From Zanthoxylum bungeanum (lineage: Eukaryota; Streptophyta; Magnoliopsida; Sapindales; Rutaceae), in the NCBI GenBank assembly GCA_019454045.1, contig SKCR01029101.1:310001-374000 (forward strand): a stretch of DNA of 64,000 bases. Direction: 5' to 3'. The notes below the pieces were generated by a model that saw only the letters and a list, made by a program, of their open reading frames with translations, was not told where the DNA came from and did not search any database. A program made the translations under genes and the position numbers. This document shows, in pieces, positions 24,901 to 35,322 of this stretch (its first letter is position 1; the number at the start of each line of letters is the position of its first letter).

Positions 24901-26122
24901 TATCCAATACCTATAGTTGTAGTATTGTGAAAATCGATATTTTCTATACACAAATATACGCATCTCATTTCTTTAGCTTTACTATTTGCATTCAACTATT
25001 CACAACAATTGTAAATAACTGATTAGCAATTGTGTCATACACATTACCTCTAAAGGTAATTAAAGCTTAGAAACGTCATTACTAGATAAACAAATACCTA
25101 ATAGGGCTTTCTTAATGCCAGTCAAGAATCTCGAGACATGAACTAATTCAAGTCAATTCAACTGCATAAGAAACTATTGTCTCTAAAGTATTATATCCTA
25201 AAAAGGATATCTATCTAGATTATCTATCATGACTTAGAAACTAAGTCATTAACCATCTTTATTTTTCAAGAAAATTGGAACAACAGTTCCCGATGGTTTA
25301 GACTAATCTAATAATATCCTAGTATATTAGTATCTAGAACCTATTCTAGAATAACTGCAACCAAGAGTCAAGACAGATAACATATCAAAATATGTGTGCA
25401 GTAAATAAAAGTTTAATTCTATCTACTATAGAATAAGGAAACAAACAAGCGGCAATTTCCATAATAACATACACTGCCTAAGTTATGGAATATTTTAAAC
25501 TTAACAGTGCCTCCCACTATTTTTACGTAATGCCGTAATCCCCAACGAAAAGACGAGAATTCAATAATTAAATCGAATTCCATAATGGGAAGAGGACCCC
25601 ATGAATATATTTCGACTCAAAGCAGAGGCACGGTCTCGCCGACGTATATTCACAGGTAGACAACTAATTGTCAATCACTCACTAGTGACTCCAAGGTTCC
25701 GGTCCTGGCCGTTTCTCGTTGTCGCTGCGAAGGCAGGCCCACAAGGAGACGTACCAAGGTTAAACTCGTCAATGATAAACTCAAGTTACTTGCGTAACCC
25801 TGACAGCTAGGGCACGTTCAGGATTCCGCTTTCGCTTGAATTTATATAGTATTTAATATACATTCGGCATAAATAAATTTCTATCAGCTACATCCTCACA
25901 GCAGAGGCACGGTCTCGGATGTAGTCAACGAAAAGATATTTATAAACCGTATTGACAAGACGGACCAAGAAACAAGTATTCCAAATACTAGTTACTTTAA
26001 AACCTTATTAAGCGGGGATATTCCATTAAGTGTCATACAACCTAAATCTAATCAAATTAGATTATAACATGCATGTATAAAGTCAAGAAAACATGATTAA
26101 ACATTGAATAAAACAAGCTAAT
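21985..26122 (-). pseudogene. Copia-B internal region, gag-pol decayed beyond reading
   Basis: About 4.1 kb of very AT-rich DNA with no frame above about 100 codons on either strand. 'acgctcccactaaccct' near 22999 matches the RT-region block at 8611 and 54094 in the other Copia elements, so this is pol-derived. A 17-base phrase gcagaggcacggtctcg occurs twice (about 25623 and 25902). The 102-codon frame at 24044-24352 shows no domain I know. The five bases 26118-26122 (CTAAT) are the target duplication of the solo LTR. Confidence 0.6.
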
Positions 26123-29100
26123 TGTAGACAACAGGAGCTGGGCGACGCCGTCCTGGGCTCGCCGGCCTGGCTGAGAAGTGTGAAATAACATGGAGTCGCC
26201 ACCCGGTGTGAACCGGGACAAAGATTTAAGGCCGCACTCACTCCTCGCAGGAGAAGACCTCAAACCGTTGGGTTCGGAATGGTCTCTTACTTTATGATAT
26301 CTTGTAATGCTTGTGATTTGTGTAATATTAACCAAGTCTACTTAGCATGCATGCTCAAGGGTACTTAGATCTAACATGCTTTCATCCAAATAATTCCACG
26401 CAATATAGCACGACGAGTACATTGGATCATGACATTAACATGTATAAATCATTACCCAAACGCATCATAAACTAATAACATGCATAAAGGACAACCTAAA
26501 TATGCTTTAACAAATAAATAACAAACTAAACTAAATCATGCTTTAAATAATAAACGAATAACCTAAAGACTATAACATGCTCAAATACAAATTCGAATGA
26601 GACGAGATATGTGTATCTTAAGTGGTACGTGGCATTGTATCCCGAGTGCAGACCGCACTACCGTCCATTCAGAATCGGCTACGGAATTTACGTCCGGGTT
26701 TCCATCCGATATACCGCAAGCAAGCACACATATTCCATTCATCCGAATCACATCACATACTACGTCATTATTTCATGCGAACAAAATAAATTACATGCCT
26801 CTTAATTCGCTAATCCATACAAATAAAACAAATTACATGCTTTCTAATTCATTAATTCATGCGAATAAAAATGACAAATTAACTAAGAAATAAATGACGA
26901 TAAATAAAATAGGTGCCCTCAGGTCTTACCTTTTAGTCGCTATCCGGGAGTGCGTTCCACGGTGCCGGAAGGGTTATCATCCCACTGTTCTCACTGATCC
27001 GTTGTTTCCGCTGTTTTGTTCGGGTTCACCGTTTTCATTATTTTCGTCCGTTTTCAACGGATTTGATGTTTTACTGTTTCCACAGGTTCACTGTTTCTGC
27101 TGTTTTGTCCGTTTTCAATGGATCCGTTGTTTCTGCCATTTTTGCTGTTTTCACTGTTCGCTGTTTCCGTCGTTTTCTCAGGTTCACTCGTTATTTTCAC
27201 TCATGATTTTTCTGTGTTTTTCCTCTATTTTCACTCGCTGTTTTCTCTCTGTATTTTAACTCAAATTCTCATTCTCTCTCTTGGATTATTCTTGGGTTAG
27301 TTTGGTCACGGTTTTGGGCTAGTTAGGGCTCGGTAAAGGGTTGTGAATTGAGGGTTGTGTGTCACGTGTGATAGTGAAGTGATTCAAGGGGTTTTATATG
27401 TGCATGATAGTGGTGAAGATGGTCATTATTCGACCGCTCTGTGCGTGCGTGAAGGTGCTCAATTTAAAGGACTAAAATGAATGGCTTTTGCGTGGATGTG
27501 TTGAACTGAGGGGCAGTGGCCTGAAATGGGCAGTGAGGCAGTGAGATGAGCGTGAACAAGGCTGTGGGCGAGCTGCGTTGTGTTCAGGTTTTCAAGGGCT
27601 GTGAGTGTTATGGTCGTGGAGGAGGAATATGTGGCGTGAGTGAGGTCTTGTGCTGTGTGCGTTTCATGGCCAGAATAAGGCTTTGCAGTGCGTGTTTTTG
27701 GTCAGTGAGAGGCTGTGTGCTTCATTTGGTTGCAGTGGCGTGCATGAAAGGAGCGGGCTGCTAGTTACGTTGTTGGAGGGCTGATGAGGGTGAGGATAAG
27801 ACTGCCATTGCCGAGAGTTGAAGTGCAGTGAAGTCTAGGGTTATTCACGTGGATGGCAGTGAGGGATGATGGTGTTCGTGGATGGTGATTGACGATGGAG
27901 GTCCTATGATGGTTCACGATGCATGGTGATGGAAGGCTGCTGTGATGGCGTGAGCTGCTGAGGCTGGGAAGTGAAGGAGTTGTTGTGTGTTCTTGGAGGG
28001 TTATTCTTGATTGTAGGTCTACATTCCTTTGTGCAATGTGCTCGGCAGTGGTGCAGTGGCTATTTTGTGATATGGATGCGCTGTGAGAGGCGTGAAGATG
28101 ATGGTGTGTGAAGTGAGCTGGCCGTAGGGGGGGCTGTGATGATTTTGTTCTAATGAGTTAGTGGTGAAGGGGCGTGGGAGCTGATGAATGAAGACTGAAG
28201 CATGAAGAGGAGTAAGGGGCTGTTTCACGTCAGTTTGATGATGATGGTGGTGGTCTTGTCTTGTTGAAGATCAGTTCTGGTTTGATGATTGTTCAAGTGA
28301 GCTTCCCATAAGGTTCATTCATGGTGCCTTGGTTGTGTCTCGGCAATGAGGGTTCTTTGAGTGCTGGTTGTGCTTGAATGGCGTCAATTGAAGGAGCAAG
28401 CAGGCTGGAGGGATCTTGGCAGAGAGAGGGGTGTCATGAAGGTTGATCATCTGCCAGAGGCATGGGCGGTTAGTGGTTGAGGCAGTGAGCAGTGTATGGG
28501 CGTGAGCAGTGTATGGGGTGTGAAGGGATAATGGTTGATTGAATGGGTTCTTTGTTTATTTGAAGAGATGTGTGGCAGTGTATGGGTGGTGATGGGGCTT
28601 CACATGGGGGCTTTTGTTGGTTAGTGTTTGGAGTTAAAAGGAAGGTGCATGGGTTGGAATGGGTTTGTCTTGATAATGGCACGTGGGGCATATTATTGTT
28701 TTGAAAATAAAATAAAAAGGAAATGGAGAGTGGGATGCATGGTGATGGCCGAATATAGGGACAAAGTGGGGAAATTAATCTGGTTTAATTAAGTTGTTAA
28801 TTTATGTGTGTGTATGGAATGTGCGAATGGTGTATTTTATTTTGTGTTTTAGTTATCCGTTATTTATGTTAAAGTTATTATTTAATTGGTTGGTAATTTT
28901 TAATGATTTAATTTAATTCAAATTAATTTAATTGGTTGGTGAATTTTAATTTGCATGGAAGTTGAAGGGTCACAAGCATGGAAAGTTAGAGAGAGAGAAT
29001 ACGTGTGAGAAAGAGCGAGGAAATGGTTCCGAGCGAAGGATGATTTTGAAAAGGAAAAGGCGACGACGAACCCGAAGCAAAACGAGCGAATAAAATCCAC

Positions 29101-29221
29101 AAAATGTCAATTTTTGACTTTTCCCTTCCGACGACCGCTTTCCGCAACTTCCGCAACTAAAAAGTAGTGCCTCCATTCGAGGCTCATCATTGGGCTGATA
29201 TGCAAAAATGCAATGCCTACA
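26123..29221 (-). repeat. Solo LTR of a Tat/Ogre-type element inside Copia-B
   Basis: TG...CA ends on the minus strand (TGTAGGCATT to TGTCTACA), 3,099 bp, with perfect TSD CTAAT on both sides (26118-26122 and 29222-29226). Its start and end align with the LTR at 45221-48408: the first 110 bases, the block at 26620-26735 (matching 47862-47960), and the terminal block at 26140-26280 (matching 48220-48340). The middle differs strongly. No internal region or second LTR remains, so it is the product of LTR-LTR recombination. Small frames at 26597-27300 and 28019-28691 are not called. Confidence 0.88.
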
Positions 29222-29253
29222 CTAATCATTTATGGAGGCCTAGAATCAGACTC

Positions 29254-29265
29254 GCTCTGATACCA
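29254..29265 (-). other. Primer-binding site (tRNA-iMet type) of Copia-B
   Basis: The minus strand reads TGGTATCAGAGC, three bases from the LTR start at 29269. Only about 30 bp of leader separate it from the solo LTR's duplication. Confidence 0.92.
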
Positions 29266-29268
29266 TTT

Positions 29269-31893
29269 TGTAGGGGTTTTTAGGGGGTGAATCCGGTAAC
29301 GCAGCGGAAGCGGCGGAAGATCGTATCTTCCGATTTCAAAAATTTTTCTCGGATTAATTAAATAAACATATTTATTTAATTATCCAATAATCAAATTATG
29401 AAATAAAATTCAAATAAATCATATTTAAGTGAATTTACCAAATTACCCTTACTTTAGTATTTTGTCCATTTTAGTCCGAAATTGATCTAATCAATTTTGA
29501 ATGATTCTAAATCATTTCTAAGATGAACTTAGCATGTTCAAAACATCAAAACACCAAAAGCACCAAAAATCCCAAATTTTTTAATCCTTGGCCGAATGCA
29601 CCTCCAAGGTGCCATTTTGTGCACTTTGTCATTTCATGCATCAAAACACATCAAGATGTAATCCAATGAACATGAAACTTTATATGCATCATATACACAT
29701 CCAAATACACAACATATATGAAAACCCCCAAATTTGGAATTGGTCATGAACCCTAATTTTTCAATTTCTTCAAATTGGACAAATTAGACCAAATTGGTTA
29801 AATCAACTACTTCAATCATGTTTCTTCCATCCAATCAAAGTCTCAACACAATGAAACAACTCAAGATCAAATCTAGGTCATCTAAGAGTGGGTCAACAAC
29901 TCTAGATTAGCAACATGGTTTCCAAAACCTTAAAAGAAAGCTTATAACTACAATAGTCACAACCTTCTTTCATCATACATGCTCAACACTTCCATCAAAA
30001 CTTCCATCAACAAAAACACAAGGAATAAAGAAAGAAATAACCTAAGAACATCATATGTTAAAGCCTAGATCCTAAGGAACATTTTTCTTTCTAATAGCAA
30101 GTTGAAAAAACTCACTAAAATCCAAGCTTTCTTTGATTTCTTCTTTCTTTCTCACAATCTTCCTTTGCTTCCATTAATGGAGTTTTTCTTTAAAGTGTAT
30201 TAGGTTAAGAATGAAATGAAATGAAAAACAATATATACTTGTATCAAAATGGCCTTGGCCGAAATTCACTAAAGGAAATACAAGTTTTGTAATTTCAATT
30301 TCATTTCACTTTACATTTAATCAACTTGATAAAATATCTTAATAACACTTTATAGATATTTATATTAAGTCAAAAAATGCAACTAAGAAGAATATAACTC
30401 TTATATTTAAGTGTTATAGCCGAAATTAATGAAAAATAAAGGAAAAAGATATTTTCATTTTCAAACAATTTTGAACAAATATCTTAAGAAGTCAAAATCA
30501 ATTTGACAACCTTTTCCTTTAATGTATAAGTCAACAATTGCAACTTATAATCATTTCCTAACTTTATCATTTGGTGATATATTATATTTTAATTATATTA
30601 ATCATTTAACAATTAAATAATTAAATAATTAATTAAATACAAATATATCAAATATATGTATTATATTTACTTTAAATATCTCAAACACATATATTGATGA
30701 TATATGTCAAATACCTTTATTTGACTATTTATTAATGTGTATTTAATAATATCATATATTAAATACAAATACACATTAATTAGGAAATGACGTTTCGGCC
30801 CGTTCGCATGTATTTTTCGTTTAACGATTAAACGATTTATAAATAATCATCATTATTCATAAATGTTGCTCTAGTGCTCTACGAGTTTGTTTCATTATTG
30901 AGACTCTCTAGATTCAGGTATATCCGTCATGAAATCCAATTTCATGTCCATAATCTATCCACCCGTAGATTATGACGATCACGGATAAACTAGCTGAATC
31001 ATACAGGTCGAGGTCATTGCATAAGTATAATCCCTCCGTCACAGGTATCCAGATAATCCCAGAGATATAGATGTAAACGTCAAATCTCTATAGGTATTAT
31101 CTCGTCGACGTATCTATTAGCAATCTCTAAATAACACTCGGAACTTACTTCCGATGTATATTGTGGCCACAGATTTAACAGACTGCTAATAATATATGGA
31201 CTACCTATGCTCTGTACACAGAACTGACGGATCCTATCTTGACACACACAGGATATACTGAGGATCGATCCACACCCAACGAACAGGCGGAGGTCTGATC
31301 TAAATAGATCGGTGACGTGACTGCCATCTAAGTGTGGAGGATGTCTCATACATCCACAGTGGTGTCTCAAGTCGAAGGACCACTATGCTACTCAACCCGA
31401 GAAGATTCTTATTGACGTTGGCGTACCATCCATTAAGAATCTTCGATGAGCCGTTCAGTGTTTATCCACTATAAACACCTACACGTCTATATGAGTCTCC
31501 ATAGACTCATGGTTCATTGGGATAAACCATCGGACCAAGTCACGATATACGACATGTACTGGTCTCAACGGATTTGACTAACCGACCCGTGTTAGCAAAT
31601 CTTGACCAGGAACTATGTTTGATAATATACATATAGCAGTGACACTTCCCAATGTCAATTACAAACTAACTTTGTAACTGTGTACTGCATTATATATTAT
31701 CAGGCCTTTGTCTAATATATACATATCACTAAACCACATTTAGTTTCAATCTAATCGTAATCAGATCGAATACGTATATAAGAATAAGAGGTGCAACCAT
31801 AAATAAGTAATATTATGGAATAAGGGGATGTTCGTATTCATGAATCAGACATAAATACGGCCCGGATTGGCGCTCTGAGCACCAACCCCAACA
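29269..31893 (-). repeat. Copia-B 5' LTR
   Basis: 2,625 bp, TGTAGGGG to CCCCAACA, near-identical to 19344-21966. Its right end truncates the NABP-like ORF: the frame runs on into the LTR and adds unrelated residues before a stop near 31845. Confidence 0.93.
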
Positions 31894-32330
31894 TGTAATT
31901 TGCGAATGGCTATGTGAACATATCCCCTGGGATGCGTCTCAAGATTTAAAGATATATCATCTAAAGACTCCTTACTCAAGCCATCCCTAATGAATTTAAT
32001 TTTGTCTTCGCGATTATCAGACACCATTCCTAAAGAACGATAACGAGTATTGCAATTCCAGCGTGCACATTTGTAACAAACACCCATTTGTTTAGCTCTA
32101 CATTTTTTTGCATAGGTGCTTCTTCCAAAACCAGGCAGATGTGAAATAAAAGAGTCTGAAGACTCACCTGCCAATCGGACTCGTGCTTCAATTACCCAAC
32201 GAATGTCATTAGGAATACCTTTGATCATCAGTAGTCTCATCCGTTCCAAGCGAGCTTTGTAGACTTTCATCAGAGATTTTTGAGGGAGAGAAGGAAATTG
32301 CTTGCGAAGATTTGCGAGAGCTTCTTCCAT
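31894..32330 (-). CDS. Carlavirus-type nucleic-acid-binding-protein-like ORF captured by Athila-1
   Basis: The ATG at 32328-32330 opens 147 codons if the seven bases beyond Copia-B are counted; into the Copia-B LTR the frame runs to 31845. About residues 65-120 show a Lys/Arg-rich stretch (GRSTYAKKCRAKQMG) leading into CYKC, then a third Cys, then C-x4-R where I expect C-x4-C, then a PG/LG-type turn and a KFIRDGL helix. This layout fits the cysteine-rich nucleic-acid-binding proteins encoded last in carlavirus genomes, which bind RNA/DNA and in some viruses modulate host silencing or transcription. The N-terminal 60 residues are longer than usual for that family. The fourth Cys is Arg, so zinc binding may be impaired. 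It follows the integrase relic, in the extra-ORF position of Athila. Alternative: an unrelated plant zinc-finger fragment. Confidence 0.6.
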
Positions 32331-32516
32331 CGTGAAATGACTAAACCTGCAAAAATTAAACACACAAAAATAAAACACACCAGATCACAATATATACAAA
32401 AATTGAATGGGTTGCCTCCCTGCGAGCACTAAGTTTAAAGTCGTCAGCTAGACGTGACTTCTCGAATGTTAGGCTAGATATGAAAGTGTGACACTTTCTT
32501 TTTGTTGCTCAAATGA
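32331..32516 (-). mobile_element. Athila-1 segment between the integrase relic and the cargo ORF
   Basis: 186 bp, non-coding. The minus strand contains 'cgcagggaggcaacccattc', the kind of block that follows integrase in Athila elements. This places the junction with the captured ORF at roughly 32340-32400. Confidence 0.55.
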
Positions 32517-32910
32517 TTATCCCCAGTAGTGCTTAACACGCTTGTTTTTAACCTTGAAAGTTTTGTTGGAGTCAGGATCATGTATCTCAACGGCTCTGTC
32601 TGGTAAAACCTTGGTAATCACAAATGGACCTGACCACCGTGATTTTGGCTTCCATGGGAAGAATTTCCCCCTTGATTTGTTTAACAGTACATTCTGCCCT
32701 GGTTCCAGTTGTATGCGCACTATCTCTCATCTTGTATTTTCCTTGCCTTTTCCTTGTACAATTTGGCATCCTCAAAAGGCTGTATGTGAAATTCCTCCAA
32801 TTAGTTGAGCTGGTGGAACTTTTTCTCTTCTGTTGCTTGTAGTGCAAGAATAGGCTTCTTCAGTACGTAGTGCGCTTTATCTTCAGGCTCCACAGGTAAT
32901 TGACATGCTT
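32517..32910 (-). pseudogene. Athila-1 integrase C-terminal domain fragment
   Basis: At 32517-32720 the minus strand reads the integrase tail: 'KSRWSGPFVI' (GPY/F-type module), 'LPDRAVEI' and a basic end. At 32801-32910 the gag-protease frame runs straight into 'ACQLPVEPEDKAHYVLKK', the integrase segment just before the C-terminal module. A frameshift lies near 32800 between the two. No catalytic DDE residue remains, so the protein is not functional. Confidence 0.8.
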
Positions 32911-35215
32911 TAAGTTTGTCAGTAGAACTTTGTTTTTTATCAGAGTTCTGAACGGTACTATGTATCACATCAAGTCTGAAACATTCTTCCTTCTTTTCAT
33001 CATCTGGGAAATTCATGGCTTTGAAAACATTGAATGTTACTTCTTGGTCTTGTACCCTCATGGTTAGTTCTCCTTGTTATACATCAATAATGGTTCGACC
33101 TGTAGCCAAGAATGGTCTCCCGATGATGATTGGCACGTCTGCGTCTTCCTCCATATCAAGGACAATAAAATCTGCTGGGAAAATGAATTTGTCAACCTTG
33201 ACCAGCACATCCTTAACTACGCCTCTTGGAAATACGAGTGTTCTATCAGTAAGTTGTAGTGAGACTGAAGTGGGCATTGTTTCTCCAATCTGCAGTTTCC
33301 TGAAAATAGAAAAAGGCATCAAGTTAACACTAGCACCTAAATCACACAGAGCCTTACCGAAGTCATGTTCTCCTATTGTGCAAGGAACAGTGAAACTGCC
33401 AGGATCTTTCAACTTTGGAGGAAGTTTTCTCTGAATGATGGCGCTGTATTCTTCTGATAATGCTACTGTCTTATAATCTCCCAATCTCTGCTTTCGTGAA
33501 AGAATGTCTTTCATGAATTTGGCATAGCAGGGCATTTGTTCCAACGCTTCTGCAAATGGAATGTTGATATGCAGCTTTTTGAACACCTCCAAGAATCGAG
33601 CAAACTGCTTGTCAAGTTTATTCTTCTGAAGACGCTGAGGAAAAAGTGGAGGTTGAGTGATCTGCTCTTTTTCCTTTGCTTCTTTTTCCTCCATCTGTTG
33701 CTTTGTTTCTTTTGGAAAATCTTCAATTGTTGTTGCCTTGATTCCAACATCTTTGTTGATTTCAGTACCGCTTTTTAACATGATGGCATGACATTGCTCC
33801 TTCCCCATGTTCCTTGGATTTGGCTCTGTGTTGTTAGGAAGGGTACCTGGCGGTCTGTAACTCTGAGCATTGGCCAGTTGTCCAATTTGATTCTCCAGTG
33901 CTTTAATAGAAGCTGATTGACTTTGAATTAATGCTGCTTGGGATTGAAACATAGCATCATATCTTGATGCTTGAGATTGAAACATAGCATCATATCTTGT
34001 TGCTTGAGAGTCGTGTTTTGCTTCTATCTTTTTCAAGTGGGTCAACACTTCTGTTATTCCTGGTTCATTTTCCTATTCCTGGCTTTTGTTCTGTTGTTGG
34101 AATCCGGGTGGTGGATTATTCATTTGCCCTGAATTGTTGCTCCATGTGAAATTGGGATGATTCCTTCACCCTGGGTTGTAGGTGTTAGAATATGGATTGG
34201 TCCCCTGTCTGTTGAAATTATTGACATAATTAACCTTTTCTTTATGTTGGTTGAAAGATTCTGACTCAGGTGCTCCTCCAAATGGTGAACTTGTGGATCC
34301 ACCATTAACTTTTATGTTAAGAGTTTCCAAATTTTTGCAAATCACATCCAGCTTGGAATTCAGTGCTGTGTTGGCTCCAACTTCATAAATTCCTGCAATT
34401 CTTTGGATCATGCTCCTTTCAGTTGGCCATAAAGAATTGTTGTTGGCCATTTCTTCGATTAGGTCACAGGCTTCATCTTCTCCTTTTGCCATTAAAGCTC
34501 CTCCAGCAGCAGCATCGATTGTGGTTCTCATTATTCCAGAAAGTCCATTATAGAATGTTTGGACTTGAAGCCATTTTGGAATCTCATGGTGAGGACATTT
34601 CCGGAGCAAATCTTTGTACCTTTCTCAAGATTCGTAGAGGGATTCTGAATCTTGTTGTACAAAGGATGTGATGTCATTCCTCAGCTTTCCGACTCTGGCT
34701 GGTGGAAGGTACTTTGCAAGAAATTTGGTGGCTAAAGTGTTCTAAGTTGTGATAGAACCTGCTGGTAGTGAATGTAGCAAAGCTTTAGCTCTATCCTTCA
34801 AGGAGTATGGGAAAACACGCAGTCTCATTGCTTCTTCTGATGCTCTGTTTTAGTTGAAAGTGCCGCAAACTTCCAGGAAGTTACTGATGTGGGCATTAGG
34901 ATCTTCAGTTGCATTCCCCCCGAATTGAACTGACTGCTGAATCATCTGAATGTATGTTTTGATGTCACATGCATTTTCTGGTAAGGGAAGAAGTACAATA
35001 CAGGAAATGAGTCTGTCAACCACCGGAATGGTTCTGTCTCGAATAGGAATTGGTGGTGCAACCTCCAACGGTTCAGGTTCCATGTTGACTAAAGCTTCTT
35101 GGCCTTCTCGCCTTTTCCTTCTCCACTGTCTGATGGTTCTTTCAATTTCTGGGTCAAGCGATCGGAGTTCAAAACTTCTGGTTCGTCTCATGTAGTTTCT
35201 GAGAACCTGAAACAC
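32911..35215 (-). pseudogene. Athila-1 gag-protease relic, RT-integrase core deleted
   Basis: One minus-strand frame runs from about 35215 through gag ('QSVQFGGNATEDPNAHI' near 34900, 'WLQVQTFYNGL' near 34570) to the aspartic protease ('LCDLGASVNLMPFSIFRKL' near 33320 and the 'IIIGRPFLATG' flap near 33110). Only stops interrupt it: near 34850, 34625, 34166 and 33074-33079 among others. After the protease tail ('VTFNVFKAMNFP', about 33020) the frame passes within 40 codons into the integrase C-terminus. Athila-2 has about 2.5 kb of RT, RNase H and integrase at that point, so the deletion is internal and in frame. Confidence 0.85.
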
Positions 35216-35298
35216 AAGAAAACAAAGACAATAAGTAAAAAGAAATTAGATACAAGTAACGTATCTAACCCCAAAATTAATAGTGAAAGATAAATAAG

Positions 35299-35316
35299 TC
35301 CCCAGCAAAGGCGCCA
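35299..35316 (-). other. Primer-binding site (Asp-tRNA-like) of Athila-1
   Basis: The minus strand reads TGGCGCCTTTGCTGGGGA, six bases after the LTR end. It differs at two positions from TGGCGCCGTTGCCGGGGA, the form usual in Athila/Tat elements. 35317-35322 is the spacer. Confidence 0.8.
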
Positions 35317-35322
35317 AAAACT

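Larger units (their letters stand above)
19344..31893 (-). mobile_element. Copia-B: LTR retrotransposon inserted between the cargo ORFs
   Basis: Left (3') LTR 19344-21966, polypurine tract 21967-21984, internal region to 29253, tRNA-iMet PBS 29254-29265, right (5') LTR 29269-31893, perfect TSD TGTAA (19339-19343 and 31894-31898). I count roughly 30 differences between the two 2.6-kb LTRs, near 99% identity, so the insertion is young. No frame in its own 4.2-kb internal part exceeds about 100 codons, so it was probably mobilised in trans. A solo Tat/Ogre LTR sits near its PBS. Confidence 0.92.

Noticed and set aside
26597..28691. Small ORFs in the solo Tat/Ogre LTR
   Set aside because: Low-complexity T- or C-rich frames with no start context or domain.
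21153..31370. 96-codon minus-strand ORFs at 21153-21443 and 31080-31370
   Set aside because: They are the same stretch of the two Copia-B LTRs, and identity follows from the LTR pair. No recognisable protein.
31845..31893. C-terminal residues of the NABP-like ORF beyond 31894
   Set aside because: They are encoded by the Copia-B LTR. The original frame stops two codons past the insertion site, on the other side of Copia-B.
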